Source of the DNA: Prauserella salsuginis
GTDB lineage: Bacteria > Actinomycetota > Actinomycetes > Mycobacteriales > Pseudonocardiaceae
DNA: 64,000 bases
Reading direction: 5' to 3'
Assembly: GCF_024648885.1 (NCBI RefSeq)
Contig: NZ_JANBBF010000012.1
Coordinates: 124,001 to 188,000 of the forward strand
The notes under the pieces are model-generated. The model saw nothing but the letters and a program-made list of their open reading frames with translations, did no database searches and was not told where the DNA came from. Below, in pieces: positions 51,844 to 60,534 of the stretch (its first letter is position 1; each line of letters begins with the position of its first letter). The position numbers were made by a program, and so were the translations under genes.

Positions 51844-52605
51844 TCAGAGAAACTTCCGCAGTAGGTCGGTGACCTCGCCTGCGGCTTCGACGGCGGTCCA
51901 GTGACCGACGTCCGGGAGTACTTCCACGACGGCGTTGCCGTGGCCGGCGGCGAGCTGCTCACTGACCGCGCCGGGACCGACCTTGTCTTCGGACCCAGTG
52001 ATCAGCAGCAACGGCAGACGCGTGGGCACCGGGCCGGGATCGGTCGCGGCGGCCAGGGCTTCACAGTTGCGTGCATAGCCTTCGGGGTCTTGGCGCATGA
52101 CCAATTCGCGCACGAATGCCGCGACCTCGGGCTTGTTCCTGCGGGTGGCCTCGGACAGTGCGTTGGCGACTATGCCCGGTGCTACGGCTGCGGTGCCTTG
52201 GGCGCGCACCAGTCCGGCGCGGTCGCGCTGGGCTTGGCGCCCGGTCTCGGCGGGTTCGGCCACCGCGCCCAGTAATGCCAGCGAGGAGACCTTGCCCGGG
52301 TGACGCGCGGCGAGTTCGCGCACCACGAGTGTGCCCATCGAATGCCCGATGACGGCGGCGGAGTCCACCCCGAGTTCGCCGAGCACGGCGGCGAGATCGT
52401 CGGCATGCGAGGCGATGCTCACTCCCGCACGGGTGGCCGATCGGCCGGCGCCTGCCGAGTCCACCCGGATGACGCGGTGGGTTGCGGCCAACGTATCGGC
52501 CTGCGCTTGGTAGAAGTTCGACGTGCCGCCGAGGCCGTGCACCATCAGCACAGCAGGGCCGTCGCCGTCGACCTCGACGGCGAGCTCGGCACCATTGATC
52601 TTCAC
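51844..52605 (-). CDS. Alpha/beta hydrolase (3-oxoadipate enol-lactonase-like)
   Basis: The 253-residue protein has MVHGLGGTSNFYQAQ near residue 21 (oxyanion hole), nucleophile elbow GHSMGTLVV near residue 88, LITGSEDKVGPG near residue 200 (Asp) and DVGHWTAVEAAGEV near residue 232 (His). AAGGAG lies 8 bp upstream of the GTG at 52605; an in-frame ATG at 52626 is possible. The fold fits lactonases, esterases and C-C hydrolases. It sits 17 bp after the FAH gene in the same operon. Confidence 0.83.
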   Translation of the reverse strand: MKINGAELAVEVDGDGPAVLMVHGLGGTSNFYQAQADTLAATHRVIRVDSAGAGRSATRAGVSIASHADDLAAVLGELGVDSAAVIGHSMGTLVVRELAARHPGKVSSLALLGAVAEPAETGRQAQRDRAGLVRAQGTAAVAPGIVANALSEATRRNKPEVAAFVRELVMRQDPEGYARNCEALAAATDPGPVPTRLPLLLITGSEDKVGPGAVSEQLAAGHGNAVVEVLPDVGHWTAVEAAGEVTDLLRKFL

Positions 52606-52622
52606 GAGTGCTGCTCCTTTCC

Positions 52623-53507
52623 TCACTGGATTCGGTTCCTGAGCTTTCCGAGGTTGCTGATCGACACCTCGACGACGTCGCCGCTGTTGAGGAACTGGGG
52701 CGGGTCGAATCCGATTCCGACGCCGGCGGGCGTGCCGGTGGCGATGACGTCGCCCGGTTCGAGGGTGATCCCGCCCGAGATGGTCGAGATCAGGTCGGGG
52801 ATGTCGAAGATGAGATCCTTGACTAGTGCCAACTGGCGGGTCTCGCCGTTGACGGTCGTCTCCAGCTCGAGTGCGGCAACGTCAGTGATCTCATCGGCGG
52901 TGACCGCGTACGGTCCCATCGGGCAGTGCGTGTCCAGCGATTTGCCGAGCAACCACTGCTTGTGGTCTCGCTGCACGTCCCGGGCCGTGACGTCGTTGAC
53001 GATCGTGTAGCCCCACACGTGGTCGAAGGCGTCGTCGCGGCTGATCCCGAGCCCGCCCCGTCCGATGATCACCGCCAGCTCACCCTCGTAGTCCAGCTCC
53101 GCGGTGACGTCGGGATGGGACCCCACGACGTCGTAGGGTCCAGTCACCGACGTGGTGGCTTTCGAGAACACCACCGGGCGCTGAGGCAGTTCCTCAGAAC
53201 GACTCGGCGTGTCGTACCCGCTGCGGCCGAACTCGGCGACGTGTGCTTTGTAGTTCTTGCCCACACAGAACACGTTGCGCCGCGGACGCGGAATCGGTGC
53301 GCGCAACGTGACTTCGTGCAAGGGTGTTGCCGGCTGCGTCGTGGCGTTGGCGGCCAGAACCTCGCCGAGTTCAGCCCAGTGCTCGATCACTCCGATCACC
53401 CCGAACCCCACAGGCAGCAACCCGCTGACGTCGCGGACCACGCCGGCTTCGGAATCGATGACCCCGACCCGATCGCCCGCCTCAGCGGAGTACGTCACCA
53501 GTTTCAT
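52623..53507 (-). CDS. FAH-family hydrolase/isomerase
   Basis: The 294-residue protein has NVFCVGKNYKAHVAEFG near residue 80 (His), ELDYEGELAVIIGRGG near residue 138 (metal Glu), GYTIVNDVTARDVQRDHKQW near residue 168, LDTHCPMGPYAV and ATGTPAGVGIGFDPP near residue 260. This is the 5-oxopent-3-ene-tricarboxylate decarboxylase / fumarylpyruvate hydrolase group. It heads the operon containing a hydrolase and an amidohydrolase. The shared promoter region with the divergent GntR gene contains repeated TGGTCT boxes. Confidence 0.87.
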   Translation of the reverse strand: MKLVTYSAEAGDRVGVIDSEAGVVRDVSGLLPVGFGVIGVIEHWAELGEVLAANATTQPATPLHEVTLRAPIPRPRRNVFCVGKNYKAHVAEFGRSGYDTPSRSEELPQRPVVFSKATTSVTGPYDVVGSHPDVTAELDYEGELAVIIGRGGLGISRDDAFDHVWGYTIVNDVTARDVQRDHKQWLLGKSLDTHCPMGPYAVTADEITDVAALELETTVNGETRQLALVKDLIFDIPDLISTISGGITLEPGDVIATGTPAGVGIGFDPPQFLNSGDVVEVSISNLGKLRNRIQ

Positions 53508-53510
53508 GTG

Positions 53511-53631
53511 AACCAATCCTGACCATTTGAGACCAATAAGCGATAGTCGGGACCATACTCGGCGCGACATGCACTGTCGATACCTGGCAAACTTGAAACC
53601 AAAGTCGACAACATTGGTCTTTATTGGTCTC
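53511..53631. promoter_or_regulatory. Clustered TTGGTCT/AGACCAA boxes in the FAH-GntR divergent promoter
   Basis: GAGACCAATAA (53529-53539) is the exact inverse of TTATTGGTCTC (53621-53631), and ATTGGTCT is repeated directly at 53613-53620 and 53623-53630. Looser GACCA copies lie at 53521 and 53551. Such multiple half-sites between divergent genes suit a FadR-type GntR dimer binding at both promoters. The GntR gene may be leaderless: TAGAGT (53643-53648) ends 6 bp before its GTG. Confidence 0.6.
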
Positions 53632-53654
53632 GAGTTGGATGCTAGAGTGGGCGC

Positions 53655-54317
53655 GTGACATCAGTGGAACGGTCGCTGAGGGCTCTGGTGAGCGAAGGTG
53701 CCAAGGCCGGCACTCTCGCGCCGGGGGACAAGCTGCCCACCGAACGTGACCTCGTCGAACGGCTGTCCGCGCCGCGCAGTGCCGTACGCCGTGCCTTGGA
53801 ACGACTGGAAGATGACGGGCTAGTTATCCGTCACGTCGGTCGCGGCACGTTCCTCACCGACGCCGTCGCACCCTATGCCGACGGCGCGCCGGCCGACACC
53901 AGCCCGGCCGAAATCATGCAGGTCCGGCAACTCCTGGAACCGCAGGTGGCCACGCTCGCCGCGCGAGTGGCCACTCAAGCCGACCTCGCCCGCATCGACG
54001 AAGCGCTCGAGGCCGGCGGCTCCGCCGATGATTTCGAGGGCTTCGAACGCTTCGACGCCGTGCTGCACCGCTCGATCGCCACTGCAGCGCACAACGGGCT
54101 GCTCATGTCGATGTTCGAAGTCATGAACACGGCCCGCTCGCTGCCCGTGTGGGGAAACCTCAAGCGGCGCACCTCTACTCCCAAAGTGCGCCGCTGTTAT
54201 CACCGCCAACACACCGAGATCGTCGAAGCTCTCCGCGACCGCGATCCCGACGGCGCGGGCGAGGCCATGCGCCGCCACCTACAACACGTCGCCGACAGCC
54301 TCCTAGGCCGCGGATAG
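53655..54317 (+). CDS. GntR-family regulator, FadR (FCD) subgroup
   Basis: The 220-residue protein has a GntR winged helix at residues 5-70 (LAPGDKLPTERDLVERLSAP, then RRALERLEDDGLVIRHVGRG). A C-terminal helical FCD domain contains ILEPQ-like QLLEPQVATLAARVAT near residue 92, a metal-type His in DAVLHRSIATAAHNGLLMS near residue 135 and HTEIVEALRDRDPDGAGEAM near residue 180. It is divergent from the FAH-hydrolase-amidohydrolase operon, which it probably represses. Confidence 0.92.
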   Translation: MTSVERSLRALVSEGAKAGTLAPGDKLPTERDLVERLSAPRSAVRRALERLEDDGLVIRHVGRGTFLTDAVAPYADGAPADTSPAEIMQVRQLLEPQVATLAARVATQADLARIDEALEAGGSADDFEGFERFDAVLHRSIATAAHNGLLMSMFEVMNTARSLPVWGNLKRRTSTPKVRRCYHRQHTEIVEALRDRDPDGAGEAMRRHLQHVADSLLGRG

Positions 54318-54389
54318 GATAGGACGTGTCCGTATTCTCGTCGTCTTGGTGGGGTGTTCCACAGGTTTCTGACAGTGTCGCAGTTGCCG

Positions 54390-54510
54390 TGTCCGCGGCT
54401 GGTGGAGATCGCCTCGGCAATGTTGTCTCTGGCGGTTGGCGAATCGTCGTTCGTTTTCGGAGCAGAGTTCCTCGTCGAGGATGGGTTTGTTACCGACAAC
54501 GATCCGGCAC
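54390..54510 (+). pseudogene. C-terminal remnant of a short-chain dehydrogenase
   Basis: The plus frame reads LVEIASAMLSLAVGESSFVF and then GAEFLVEDGFVTD. This matches the C-terminal block of classical SDRs (PxEIAxAxLFLASDESSFVTGAExxVDGGxT). No upstream SDR core or start codon remains. From 54511 to 54742 I see nothing coding. Confidence 0.55.
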
Positions 54511-54742
54511 CCGCCCCGGCCCGCCAAGCCGGTGGGCCGGGGTATGTGACCTTGCATGTGCCTGCTCTCTTGTCCCGACTACGGGGTAGGAGTCGCGTGA
54601 ACTACTAACCGTGCCGGGCTTCTTGTCGGCCCCGCGGAAGCGTGTTTTGATCTTGTGGAATCGGGTGATTCGTGCTTCGCGGCCGCTTCGGTCGGCTGGA
54701 TCGTTACCTCAGCCATCGGTGCAGCGGCCGGTCATACGAGGC

Positions 54743-55020
54743 CTATTCGTATGTGGCCCGTGCGTGTGTTTTGGCCGGGTTGCGGTAGTTTTCGGCGTTG
54801 GTGCGGGTTGCGGCTTGTTCGTCAGTGGTGAGCGGGCGGCGCGCTTTGCTGGTAGTCCTGCGACCAGCTAGCCGGGTGGATTTCGGTGCCTTCGAGGACG
54901 ACCGCGCCGACTGCGATGAGACTGTCTGCGCCGAGTCTGGCTCCGTTGAGGACGACGGCGCCCATGCCGAGGGTCGGTGTGGTCGTCTTCGATGGTGTAG
55001 CCGTGCAGGACAGCGCGGTG
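54743..55020 (-). pseudogene. Decayed gamma-carbonic-anhydrase/PaaY-type hexapeptide protein
   Basis: Three minus-strand frames read in order give HRAVLHGYTIED, then LGMGAVVLNGARLGADSLIA, VGAVVLEGTEI, and finally RPLTTDEQAATRTNAENYRN. This is the C-terminal half of a left-handed beta-helix gamma-carbonic anhydrase or PaaY protein, with two frameshifts. The N-terminal half is missing and is replaced directly by the HMG-CoA-lyase remnant. Confidence 0.72.
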
Positions 55021-55350
55021 CGGTGGAGAGTGCATTCTCGTCAATCGCGGTGGGGAGGTCGCGAGCATGCAGGTGTGTCACGGATTCGTCGGTGGCGATG
55101 TTTGCCGTGCGCGCCGGGAGCGAAGGGGTATCCGCGGTAGCCGCCTGCGGCGCTGTCGAAGTGGACGATGCCTAAGTTGATGGCTGCGTCCACAGTGCGC
55201 TAGGCCGGCCCGTGCGCGTTGTGGAGGTGAAGGAGAACTCGACGTCGGGGAGTGTAGCGCGAACGTGGCCGAGGAAGTCATGACCTGGTCGGGGTCGGCG
55301 GCGTCCAGCTTTGTTGGCGAGGCCGATGCGCCCGATGCCCATGTCCGCGA
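55021..55350 (-). pseudogene. Decayed HMG-CoA-lyase-family gene, C-terminal part
   Basis: Minus-strand fragments in order are FLGHVRATLPDVE, LHLHNAHGPA, a TAG stop (55200-55202), then RTVDAAINLGIVHFDSAAGG and YPFAPGA, then after a frameshift NIATDESVTHLHARDLPT. The HLHNxxG, VxxFDxxxGG and CPFAPGAxGNxATE-like blocks are the signature of HMG-CoA-lyase-type aldolases. One in-frame stop and two frameshifts make it non-functional. From 55351 to 55597 no gene is seen. Confidence 0.72.
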
Positions 55351-55597
55351 AGCGCTGCGACGTGTCGCGCCGAACGAATCACCAGGCGCTAACCTCCGAT
55401 CTCGTCCGGTAACCAGTCATGGACTCTCTGTCCGCTCGCCGCGCGACAAGATCTGGAGTCGTTGCCGAAGGTTCCTGACGCTCACAGAACGAGCCGTGCG
55501 CCGCTCAAGGCGCTGCGGACGCTTCTTGGTCAGGACAGAGATCGCGCTGGGACATATCCAGGTCGGGGGTGGAACGCGTAAGGGCCTTTCTGATGTA

Positions 55598-56725
55598 TCA
55601 GGCGCGGGCGAGGTCGATCGCCGTCCATGCCATCGCGGTGGCGCCGTCGAGCACAGCCTTGTCGGCGGCCTGGGTGATGCAGGCCGCAGTGAACTCGGGT
55701 TGATGGTTCACTGCGGGCAGGCAGTCCAGCCCCAGCATCGGGTGGATAGTGGGCACGACGTGGGAGACATTGCCCATGTCGGTTGCTGCGCCGCCCGGCG
55801 AGCCGCCGGACAGGTCCGGGAAGACACGCCCGAGCGCCTCGGCGTTGGCCCGGTACATGTCGAGCATGGTCGCGTCGGGCCGCAGGTCGGCGTAGTCGAG
55901 GGAGATCGGTGTGGTGGTCAGTTCACATCCGGTAGCCAGTGCCCCGGCATCGAAACAGTTCTGCACGCGCTGCTTGAGTCGGGAGAGGCACTCCAGTGTG
56001 GACGATCGGACTATCCACCCTCCGCGGCTTGCGTCCGGGATGATGTTCGCCGCAGTGCCGGCCTCCGTGACGATGCCGGAGATGCGGTCGTCCGGACCAG
56101 TCTGTTGGCGCAGAAGTCCGACTGCGACCTGCGCGACGGTCATCGCATCGGCGGCGTTGACGCCGTGCTGTGGATACGCCCCCGCATGTGCGGGCTTCCC
56201 TCGGTAGGAGATCTCGAATTGCGAGACGGCGAGGCCGGGCATCGCGGCCATCTCCACTGCGCCGGGATGGACCATCATTGCCGCGTCCATCCCCTCGAAG
56301 GCTCCGCGTTCGAGCATGAGGATCTTGCCTCCACCGCCCTCCTCCGCCGGGGTGCCGAGGACGGTCACCGTCAACCCCAGGTCGTCGGCAAGACCGGCGA
56401 GCGCCGCTCCGGCCCCGACGGCAGCGGCGGCGATGATGTTGTGGCCGCAGGCGTGGCCCATGTCGGGGAGTGCGTCGTACTCGGCGCAGATCCCGATGTG
56501 CAGCGGCCCCGTTCCGGCGGTCGCACGGACAGCGGTGGGAAGGCCATAGCAGCCGTGCTCGACCTCGAACCCGGCCACGGTGAGAGCCTCCGCCACCCAC
56601 GCGCTCGCCCGCTCTTCCTCGAATGCGAGTTCTGGGTGGGTGTGGATGCGATGGGAAAGCTCGATCAGCCGGTCGCGCCGAGCGCCGACCGCATCGGCGG
56701 CGTACTGCTTGGCGTCGGCCGTCAT
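55598..56725 (-). CDS. M20-family amidohydrolase (aminoacylase/AbgB-like)
   Basis: The 375-residue M20 metallopeptidase-fold enzyme has LSHRIHTHPELAFEE near residue 25, ICAEYDALPDMGHACGHN near residue 80 (metal Asp, Cys and His), TPAEEGGGGKILMLERGAFE near residue 120 (catalytic Glu pair), the dimerisation domain near 170-280 with YRGKPAHAGAYPQHGVNAAD, and TIHPMLG near residue 335. The GAEYDALPxxGHACGHN form is typical of the ACY1L2/AbgB group, which cleaves N-acyl or aminobenzoyl-glutamate type amides. GGAGG precedes ATG 56725. It overlaps the aldehyde-dehydrogenase gene by 4 bp. Confidence 0.9.
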   Translation of the reverse strand: MTADAKQYAADAVGARRDRLIELSHRIHTHPELAFEEERASAWVAEALTVAGFEVEHGCYGLPTAVRATAGTGPLHIGICAEYDALPDMGHACGHNIIAAAAVGAGAALAGLADDLGLTVTVLGTPAEEGGGGKILMLERGAFEGMDAAMMVHPGAVEMAAMPGLAVSQFEISYRGKPAHAGAYPQHGVNAADAMTVAQVAVGLLRQQTGPDDRISGIVTEAGTAANIIPDASRGGWIVRSSTLECLSRLKQRVQNCFDAGALATGCELTTTPISLDYADLRPDATMLDMYRANAEALGRVFPDLSGGSPGGAATDMGNVSHVVPTIHPMLGLDCLPAVNHQPEFTAACITQAADKAVLDGATAMAWTAIDLARA

Positions 56726-58146
56726 GCGTCCTCCGTCGGTGCAGTGTGGATGGAAGCTGGGCGGGTGGCCGCGTCGTAGGCGGCTCGGGAGCCGGTGGCG
56801 CCCATGCCACTGTCGCCGGCCGGCTCGTACAGCCTCTCGGGGCCGCCGCCCTGCCACTGGTTTACCCATACGACCCCGGCGGGGATGCGTCGCGCGGCGA
56901 CCATGTGCTCGGGGTCGGCGGTGTACACCGTGGCGGCGAGCCCCAAGCGCGTCTTGGCCGCTTCTGCCAGTCCTTCCTCGAAGGAGGACACAACCATTAC
57001 CGGGGCGAGGGGGCCGAAGGTCTCCTCGTTCATGACCAGCATGGAGCCGTCCACGTCCGTGAGGACGGTGGCGGGGTAGAAGAAGCCCTTGCCACCCCGC
57101 TCCTTCCCGCCAGTGCGGACGGTCGCGCCGCGTTCGGCCGCGTCGGCGACGTGGCGTGCGACGATGTCGCGTTGCCGCTGGTCCACCAGCGGGCCCAGAA
57201 CGGTGGTCTCGTCGCGTCCGTCTCCGAGGGTGTACGTTCCCGCGACGTCGACGAGGGCGTCGATGAATTCCTCGGCGATGTCACGGTGCACGTAGATGCG
57301 TTCCATGGACGTGCAGATCTGGCCGGAGTTGGCGAACGCGCCGAAGGCGACCGCCGCGGCGGTCGCGGCCGGGTCGACGCCCGCGTCGACGACGACGGGG
57401 TCCTTACCGCCGAGTTCGAGGATCGAGCGGCGCAGCAGAGCTCCGCTTTCCCGGCCGACCGCCCGGCCCGCCTCGACCGAGCCGGTGAAGTGCACCAGCC
57501 CGATCCGCTCGTCGGCGACGAGCGGCACACCAGCCCGGGAGTCGCCGTGCACGAGGTTGACCGTCCCGGGTGGCAGATCGGCCAGTTCCAGCAGCCGCGC
57601 CGCCGACATCGGCGACCGCTCGGACGGCTTGAGCACGACGGTGTTGCCCGCGGCAAGTAGCGGGCCGATCGCGCCGAGCGTCATGGGTACCGGGAAGTTC
57701 CAGGGGACGATGACGGCGGCGGCTCCGAGCGGATGGCGCAGGAGGGTGGTGCTGCTCCCGTCCGGACCGGCGACCGTCTTGTCGAACGGGTAGTCCAGGG
57801 CTTCGGCGACGGTGGTCTTGAACAGCTGTGCGGCGGCGCCGATGAAGCCGGTGCCGAGGGAGACGGGTTTGCCCATCTCGCGACACTCGATCTCCGCCAG
57901 CTCGGATGCTTGCTCGGCGACGGCGTCCGCCCACCTCGTCAACCGCGCTACACGCTCCGCGACGGGTAGCACCGCCCAGGCGGGCTGTGCTTCGACGGCC
58001 GCTCCCACTGCCTGGCGGACGTCCTCGGGTGATCCGCTGGGGCAACGGGCCGTGATCTCCTCGGTGGCGGGGTCGATCACGTCGTGGAACGCCTCGCCGC
58101 GGGTGTCTTGCCAGTGTCCGCCGATCAGGTTCTGCAGGGTTTTCAC
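56722..58146 (-). CDS. NAD(P)-dependent aldehyde dehydrogenase
   Basis: The 474-residue ALDH has IVPWNFPVPMTLGAIGPLLA near residue 148, LKPSERSP, FTGSVEAGRAVG near residue 215, LELGGKDPVVV (Glu) near residue 243, catalytic Cys in NSGQICTSMERIYV near residue 278, and EETFGPLAPVM near residue 365. It resembles betaine-aldehyde and succinate-semialdehyde type enzymes. It lies between the GMC oxidoreductase and the M20 amidohydrolase; the pair would turn an alcohol into an acid in two steps. Confidence 0.9.
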   Translation of the reverse strand: MKTLQNLIGGHWQDTRGEAFHDVIDPATEEITARCPSGSPEDVRQAVGAAVEAQPAWAVLPVAERVARLTRWADAVAEQASELAEIECREMGKPVSLGTGFIGAAAQLFKTTVAEALDYPFDKTVAGPDGSSTTLLRHPLGAAAVIVPWNFPVPMTLGAIGPLLAAGNTVVLKPSERSPMSAARLLELADLPPGTVNLVHGDSRAGVPLVADERIGLVHFTGSVEAGRAVGRESGALLRRSILELGGKDPVVVDAGVDPAATAAAVAFGAFANSGQICTSMERIYVHRDIAEEFIDALVDVAGTYTLGDGRDETTVLGPLVDQRQRDIVARHVADAAERGATVRTGGKERGGKGFFYPATVLTDVDGSMLVMNEETFGPLAPVMVVSSFEEGLAEAAKTRLGLAATVYTADPEHMVAARRIPAGVVWVNQWQGGGPERLYEPAGDSGMGATGSRAAYDAATRPASIHTAPTEDA

Positions 58147-58178
58147 AGGGTGTGCTCCTTCGCCGGGGCGGCGGACGG

Positions 58179-59744
58179 TCAGTCGAGACGGTCGGCCATC
58201 AGTTCGCCGAGCATGATCGATGCGACGTTGGTGTTGGCCCGCGGGACGGACGGGAAGATCGATGCGTCAACCACGCGAAGGCCCTCGACCCCGCGTATGC
58301 GGCAGGAGGGGTCGACCACCGCGGAGTCGTCGTCGGCCGCCCCCATTCGGCACGTGCTGGTGCCGTGCTGGGCGTCCACCGCGGTCGCCAGCAGGTGGTC
58401 GTCGAGTTCGGCATCGTTGTCCAGCACCGCGAACAGGTCGCTGTTGGCGTCCTCGACCGACCCGTCGACGACGGTCGCCGCCTCAGGGCTGCGGGCCATC
58501 TCCACCAGGGTGCGGACACCGTTACGCAGTCGCGCGAGGTCGCGGTCGTCCGACAGCATCCGCTCCCGGATTTCGGGCTGAGCCTGAGGGTCGGTGGAGG
58601 TCAGCGACAGCACTCCGCGCGAGTGGTTGTGGTTCAGCCACACCCCGAAGCCGCCCATCGGCGACCGCGTGTCAGCACTGGCCATGGACAGCACGTTCAT
58701 GTTCAGCGACACCAACATCATGTCGTGAGGGGCGGCGCCGGGCGCACCGCTGCTGTAGCGGACACAGACGTTGGTGTGGCGGTCGTCGTCGGTCTTGATC
58801 GCGGCCTCCGTGGTCAGCGGCAGCCCGACGACCACCATCGGATGGTCCTGCATACCGCGGCCGACCGGGAGGTCCGCCACGACCGCGAGGCCGAGACGGT
58901 GCAGGTCCGCAGCCGGGCCGATGCCCGAGCGCAACAGAATCGCCGGTGAGTGGACCACGCCGGCGCTGAGCACGACCTCGTCCGCGTACTCGGTCGTCGC
59001 CGCGCCGCCGGTGATCACGCGGACGCCGACGGCCCGGCCGCCCTCGACGACGACCCGGTCGACCAGCGCGTCGCCGCGGACGGTGAGCCCGGTCAGCGAC
59101 CGAACCGGTTCGAGATAGCCGTCGTTGACCGTGACCCGGCGGCCGCCGCGCGAGTTGATCGGGTATGGCGAGACCCCGGCCGCACCGGGCGCGTTCACGT
59201 CCGGCGCCCAGGGGTGCCCGGCGGCCTGGGCGGCCGCTGACAGTGCGCCGTCCACCCCGCCCCACTGTTCCTGCGGCGTCCGGAAGATCGGCGTCGGTCC
59301 GCCGCGCCCGTGGTAGGGCTCGTCGCCGAACTCCTCGTCGTCCTCGAGCTTGGCGAAGTAGGGCAGGACGTCCTCGGGTGACCAGCCGGCGCATCCGGCG
59401 GCGGCCCAGTCCTCGAAGTCTTCCATCGGCGGGCGAATGGCGATCTGCCCGTTGATCGACGAACTGCCGCCCGCGCCTCGGCCGCGCCAGTACGGTGCCT
59501 GGGGCTGCTTGTCCGTCCGAGCCGAGTTGATGCCCTCCCAGACCAGGCCCGCCACGGCGGTGGGATCCATCAGCGCGCGGGCGGGGTTGGGTGACCGCCA
59601 CGCCTCAGGCATCTGCGCGGTCCGATAGTCGGGGCCGGCCTCCAGGAGCAGGACGCGCTTGCCGCGTTCGGCCGAGCGAGCGGCGAGGGCCGCGCCCGCG
59701 GAGCCCGCTCCTACGACGATGATGTCCCAGCCCGGGTCTGTCAC
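58179..59744 (-). CDS. GMC-family FAD alcohol dehydrogenase (choline-dehydrogenase-like)
   Basis: The 521-residue GMC oxidoreductase has the FAD motif DIIVVGAGSAGAALAARSAE with LLLEAGPD near residue 34, RGRGAGGSSSINGQIAIRPP near residue 88, VLSAGVVHSPAILLRSGIGP near residue 255, HGTSTCRMG near residue 455 (active-site His) and ANTNVASIMLGELMADRL at the end. AGGAGG sets the GTG at 59744. It oxidises a primary alcohol to an aldehyde for the ALDH encoded downstream. It is divergent from a GbsR-type regulator, which suggests a choline-like substrate, but the M20 gene in the operon points to an amide-bearing alcohol. Confidence 0.9.
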   Translation of the reverse strand: MTDPGWDIIVVGAGSAGAALAARSAERGKRVLLLEAGPDYRTAQMPEAWRSPNPARALMDPTAVAGLVWEGINSARTDKQPQAPYWRGRGAGGSSSINGQIAIRPPMEDFEDWAAAGCAGWSPEDVLPYFAKLEDDEEFGDEPYHGRGGPTPIFRTPQEQWGGVDGALSAAAQAAGHPWAPDVNAPGAAGVSPYPINSRGGRRVTVNDGYLEPVRSLTGLTVRGDALVDRVVVEGGRAVGVRVITGGAATTEYADEVVLSAGVVHSPAILLRSGIGPAADLHRLGLAVVADLPVGRGMQDHPMVVVGLPLTTEAAIKTDDDRHTNVCVRYSSGAPGAAPHDMMLVSLNMNVLSMASADTRSPMGGFGVWLNHNHSRGVLSLTSTDPQAQPEIRERMLSDDRDLARLRNGVRTLVEMARSPEAATVVDGSVEDANSDLFAVLDNDAELDDHLLATAVDAQHGTSTCRMGAADDDSAVVDPSCRIRGVEGLRVVDASIFPSVPRANTNVASIMLGELMADRLD

Positions 59745-59831
59745 GGTGAACCTCCTGTGTTCGGATCAGGAGTACGAGCCCGGGGATCTCCGGACCGTTG
59801 CTGGACCGTATAGTTGTCCCCCGAGTCATGT

Positions 59832-59867
59832 TCAGTCAATAGTGAATTTTCATTTCTGATTGACCGA
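59832..59867. promoter_or_regulatory. Inverted repeat between the GMC and GbsR genes
   Basis: TCAGTCAAT (59832-59840) and ATTGACCGA (59859-59867) form 9-bp arms with one mismatch around an AT-rich 18-bp centre, in the 134-bp divergent promoter region. It is a good candidate operator for the GbsR-type protein. Confidence 0.5.
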
Positions 59868-59878
59868 TTGGAGTTTCG

Positions 59879-60415
59879 GTGGTGTCCAGCCGTGCCGGCG
59901 ACGGTCCTCCCGACGATGCCAACTCTCTGATCGACGACTTCGGCCTGTACATCGGGCGCGCAATGGGGTGGCCGCCGATGGCCGGGCGTGCCGCGGGGGT
60001 GCTGATGCTCAGCGAGAGCCCCATGACGATGACGCAGCTCCAAGACGCTCTTCATGCGAGCAAGGGCTCGATGTCCGAGACGACGAGGCTGCTGGTGTTG
60101 AGCGGGACCGTCCGGCGTTTCAAGGAACCGGGGTCTCGCCGGTACGTGTACGAATGGCGCGACGATGCCTGGATCGGCTGCTTGCAGCACCAGATCGAGG
60201 GAACGACCGATCTGCTGGCGCTGGCGGAGAACGCGCAGGCACGCGACGCGGCGCTGCCCGAGCGGCAGCGCGCACGTCTACGCGACATGCACGAGTTCTA
60301 CACCTTCATGGTCCAGCGTCTCGAAACGCTCCTCGCCGAGTACCGGGCGTTCCGCGAGCACGGCGACCCTGACCACGTGGCTGCTCGAGACCGCGCTGCG
60401 GGCGGAGACGGCTGA
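59879..60415 (+). CDS. GbsR/MarR-type transcriptional regulator
   Basis: The 178-residue protein shows the GbsR pattern: IDDFGLYIGRAMGWPPMAGR near residue 20, then a winged helix with AGVLMLSESPMTMTQLQDAL, LHASKGSMSETTRLLVLSG near residue 58 and FKEPGSRRYVYEWRDDAW near residue 82. A long C-terminal helix region follows. GbsR proteins repress choline and betaine uptake and oxidation genes in response to choline. Here the target is probably the divergent GMC-ALDH-M20 operon. Starts at GTG 59879 and 59882 are both possible. Confidence 0.85.
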   Translation: MVSSRAGDGPPDDANSLIDDFGLYIGRAMGWPPMAGRAAGVLMLSESPMTMTQLQDALHASKGSMSETTRLLVLSGTVRRFKEPGSRRYVYEWRDDAWIGCLQHQIEGTTDLLALAENAQARDAALPERQRARLRDMHEFYTFMVQRLETLLAEYRAFREHGDPDHVAARDRAAGGDG

Positions 60416-60534
60416 GAACCTGCGCGGTGAGGTCGGACAACCCTGCATCGTCGGCTGCGACGGCAGCAACGGGCTTGCAACACTCCCGGATTCGAGCTGC
60501 GGAAAGGGCCGTTCCGCCGTTCCTTCACGCGAAC

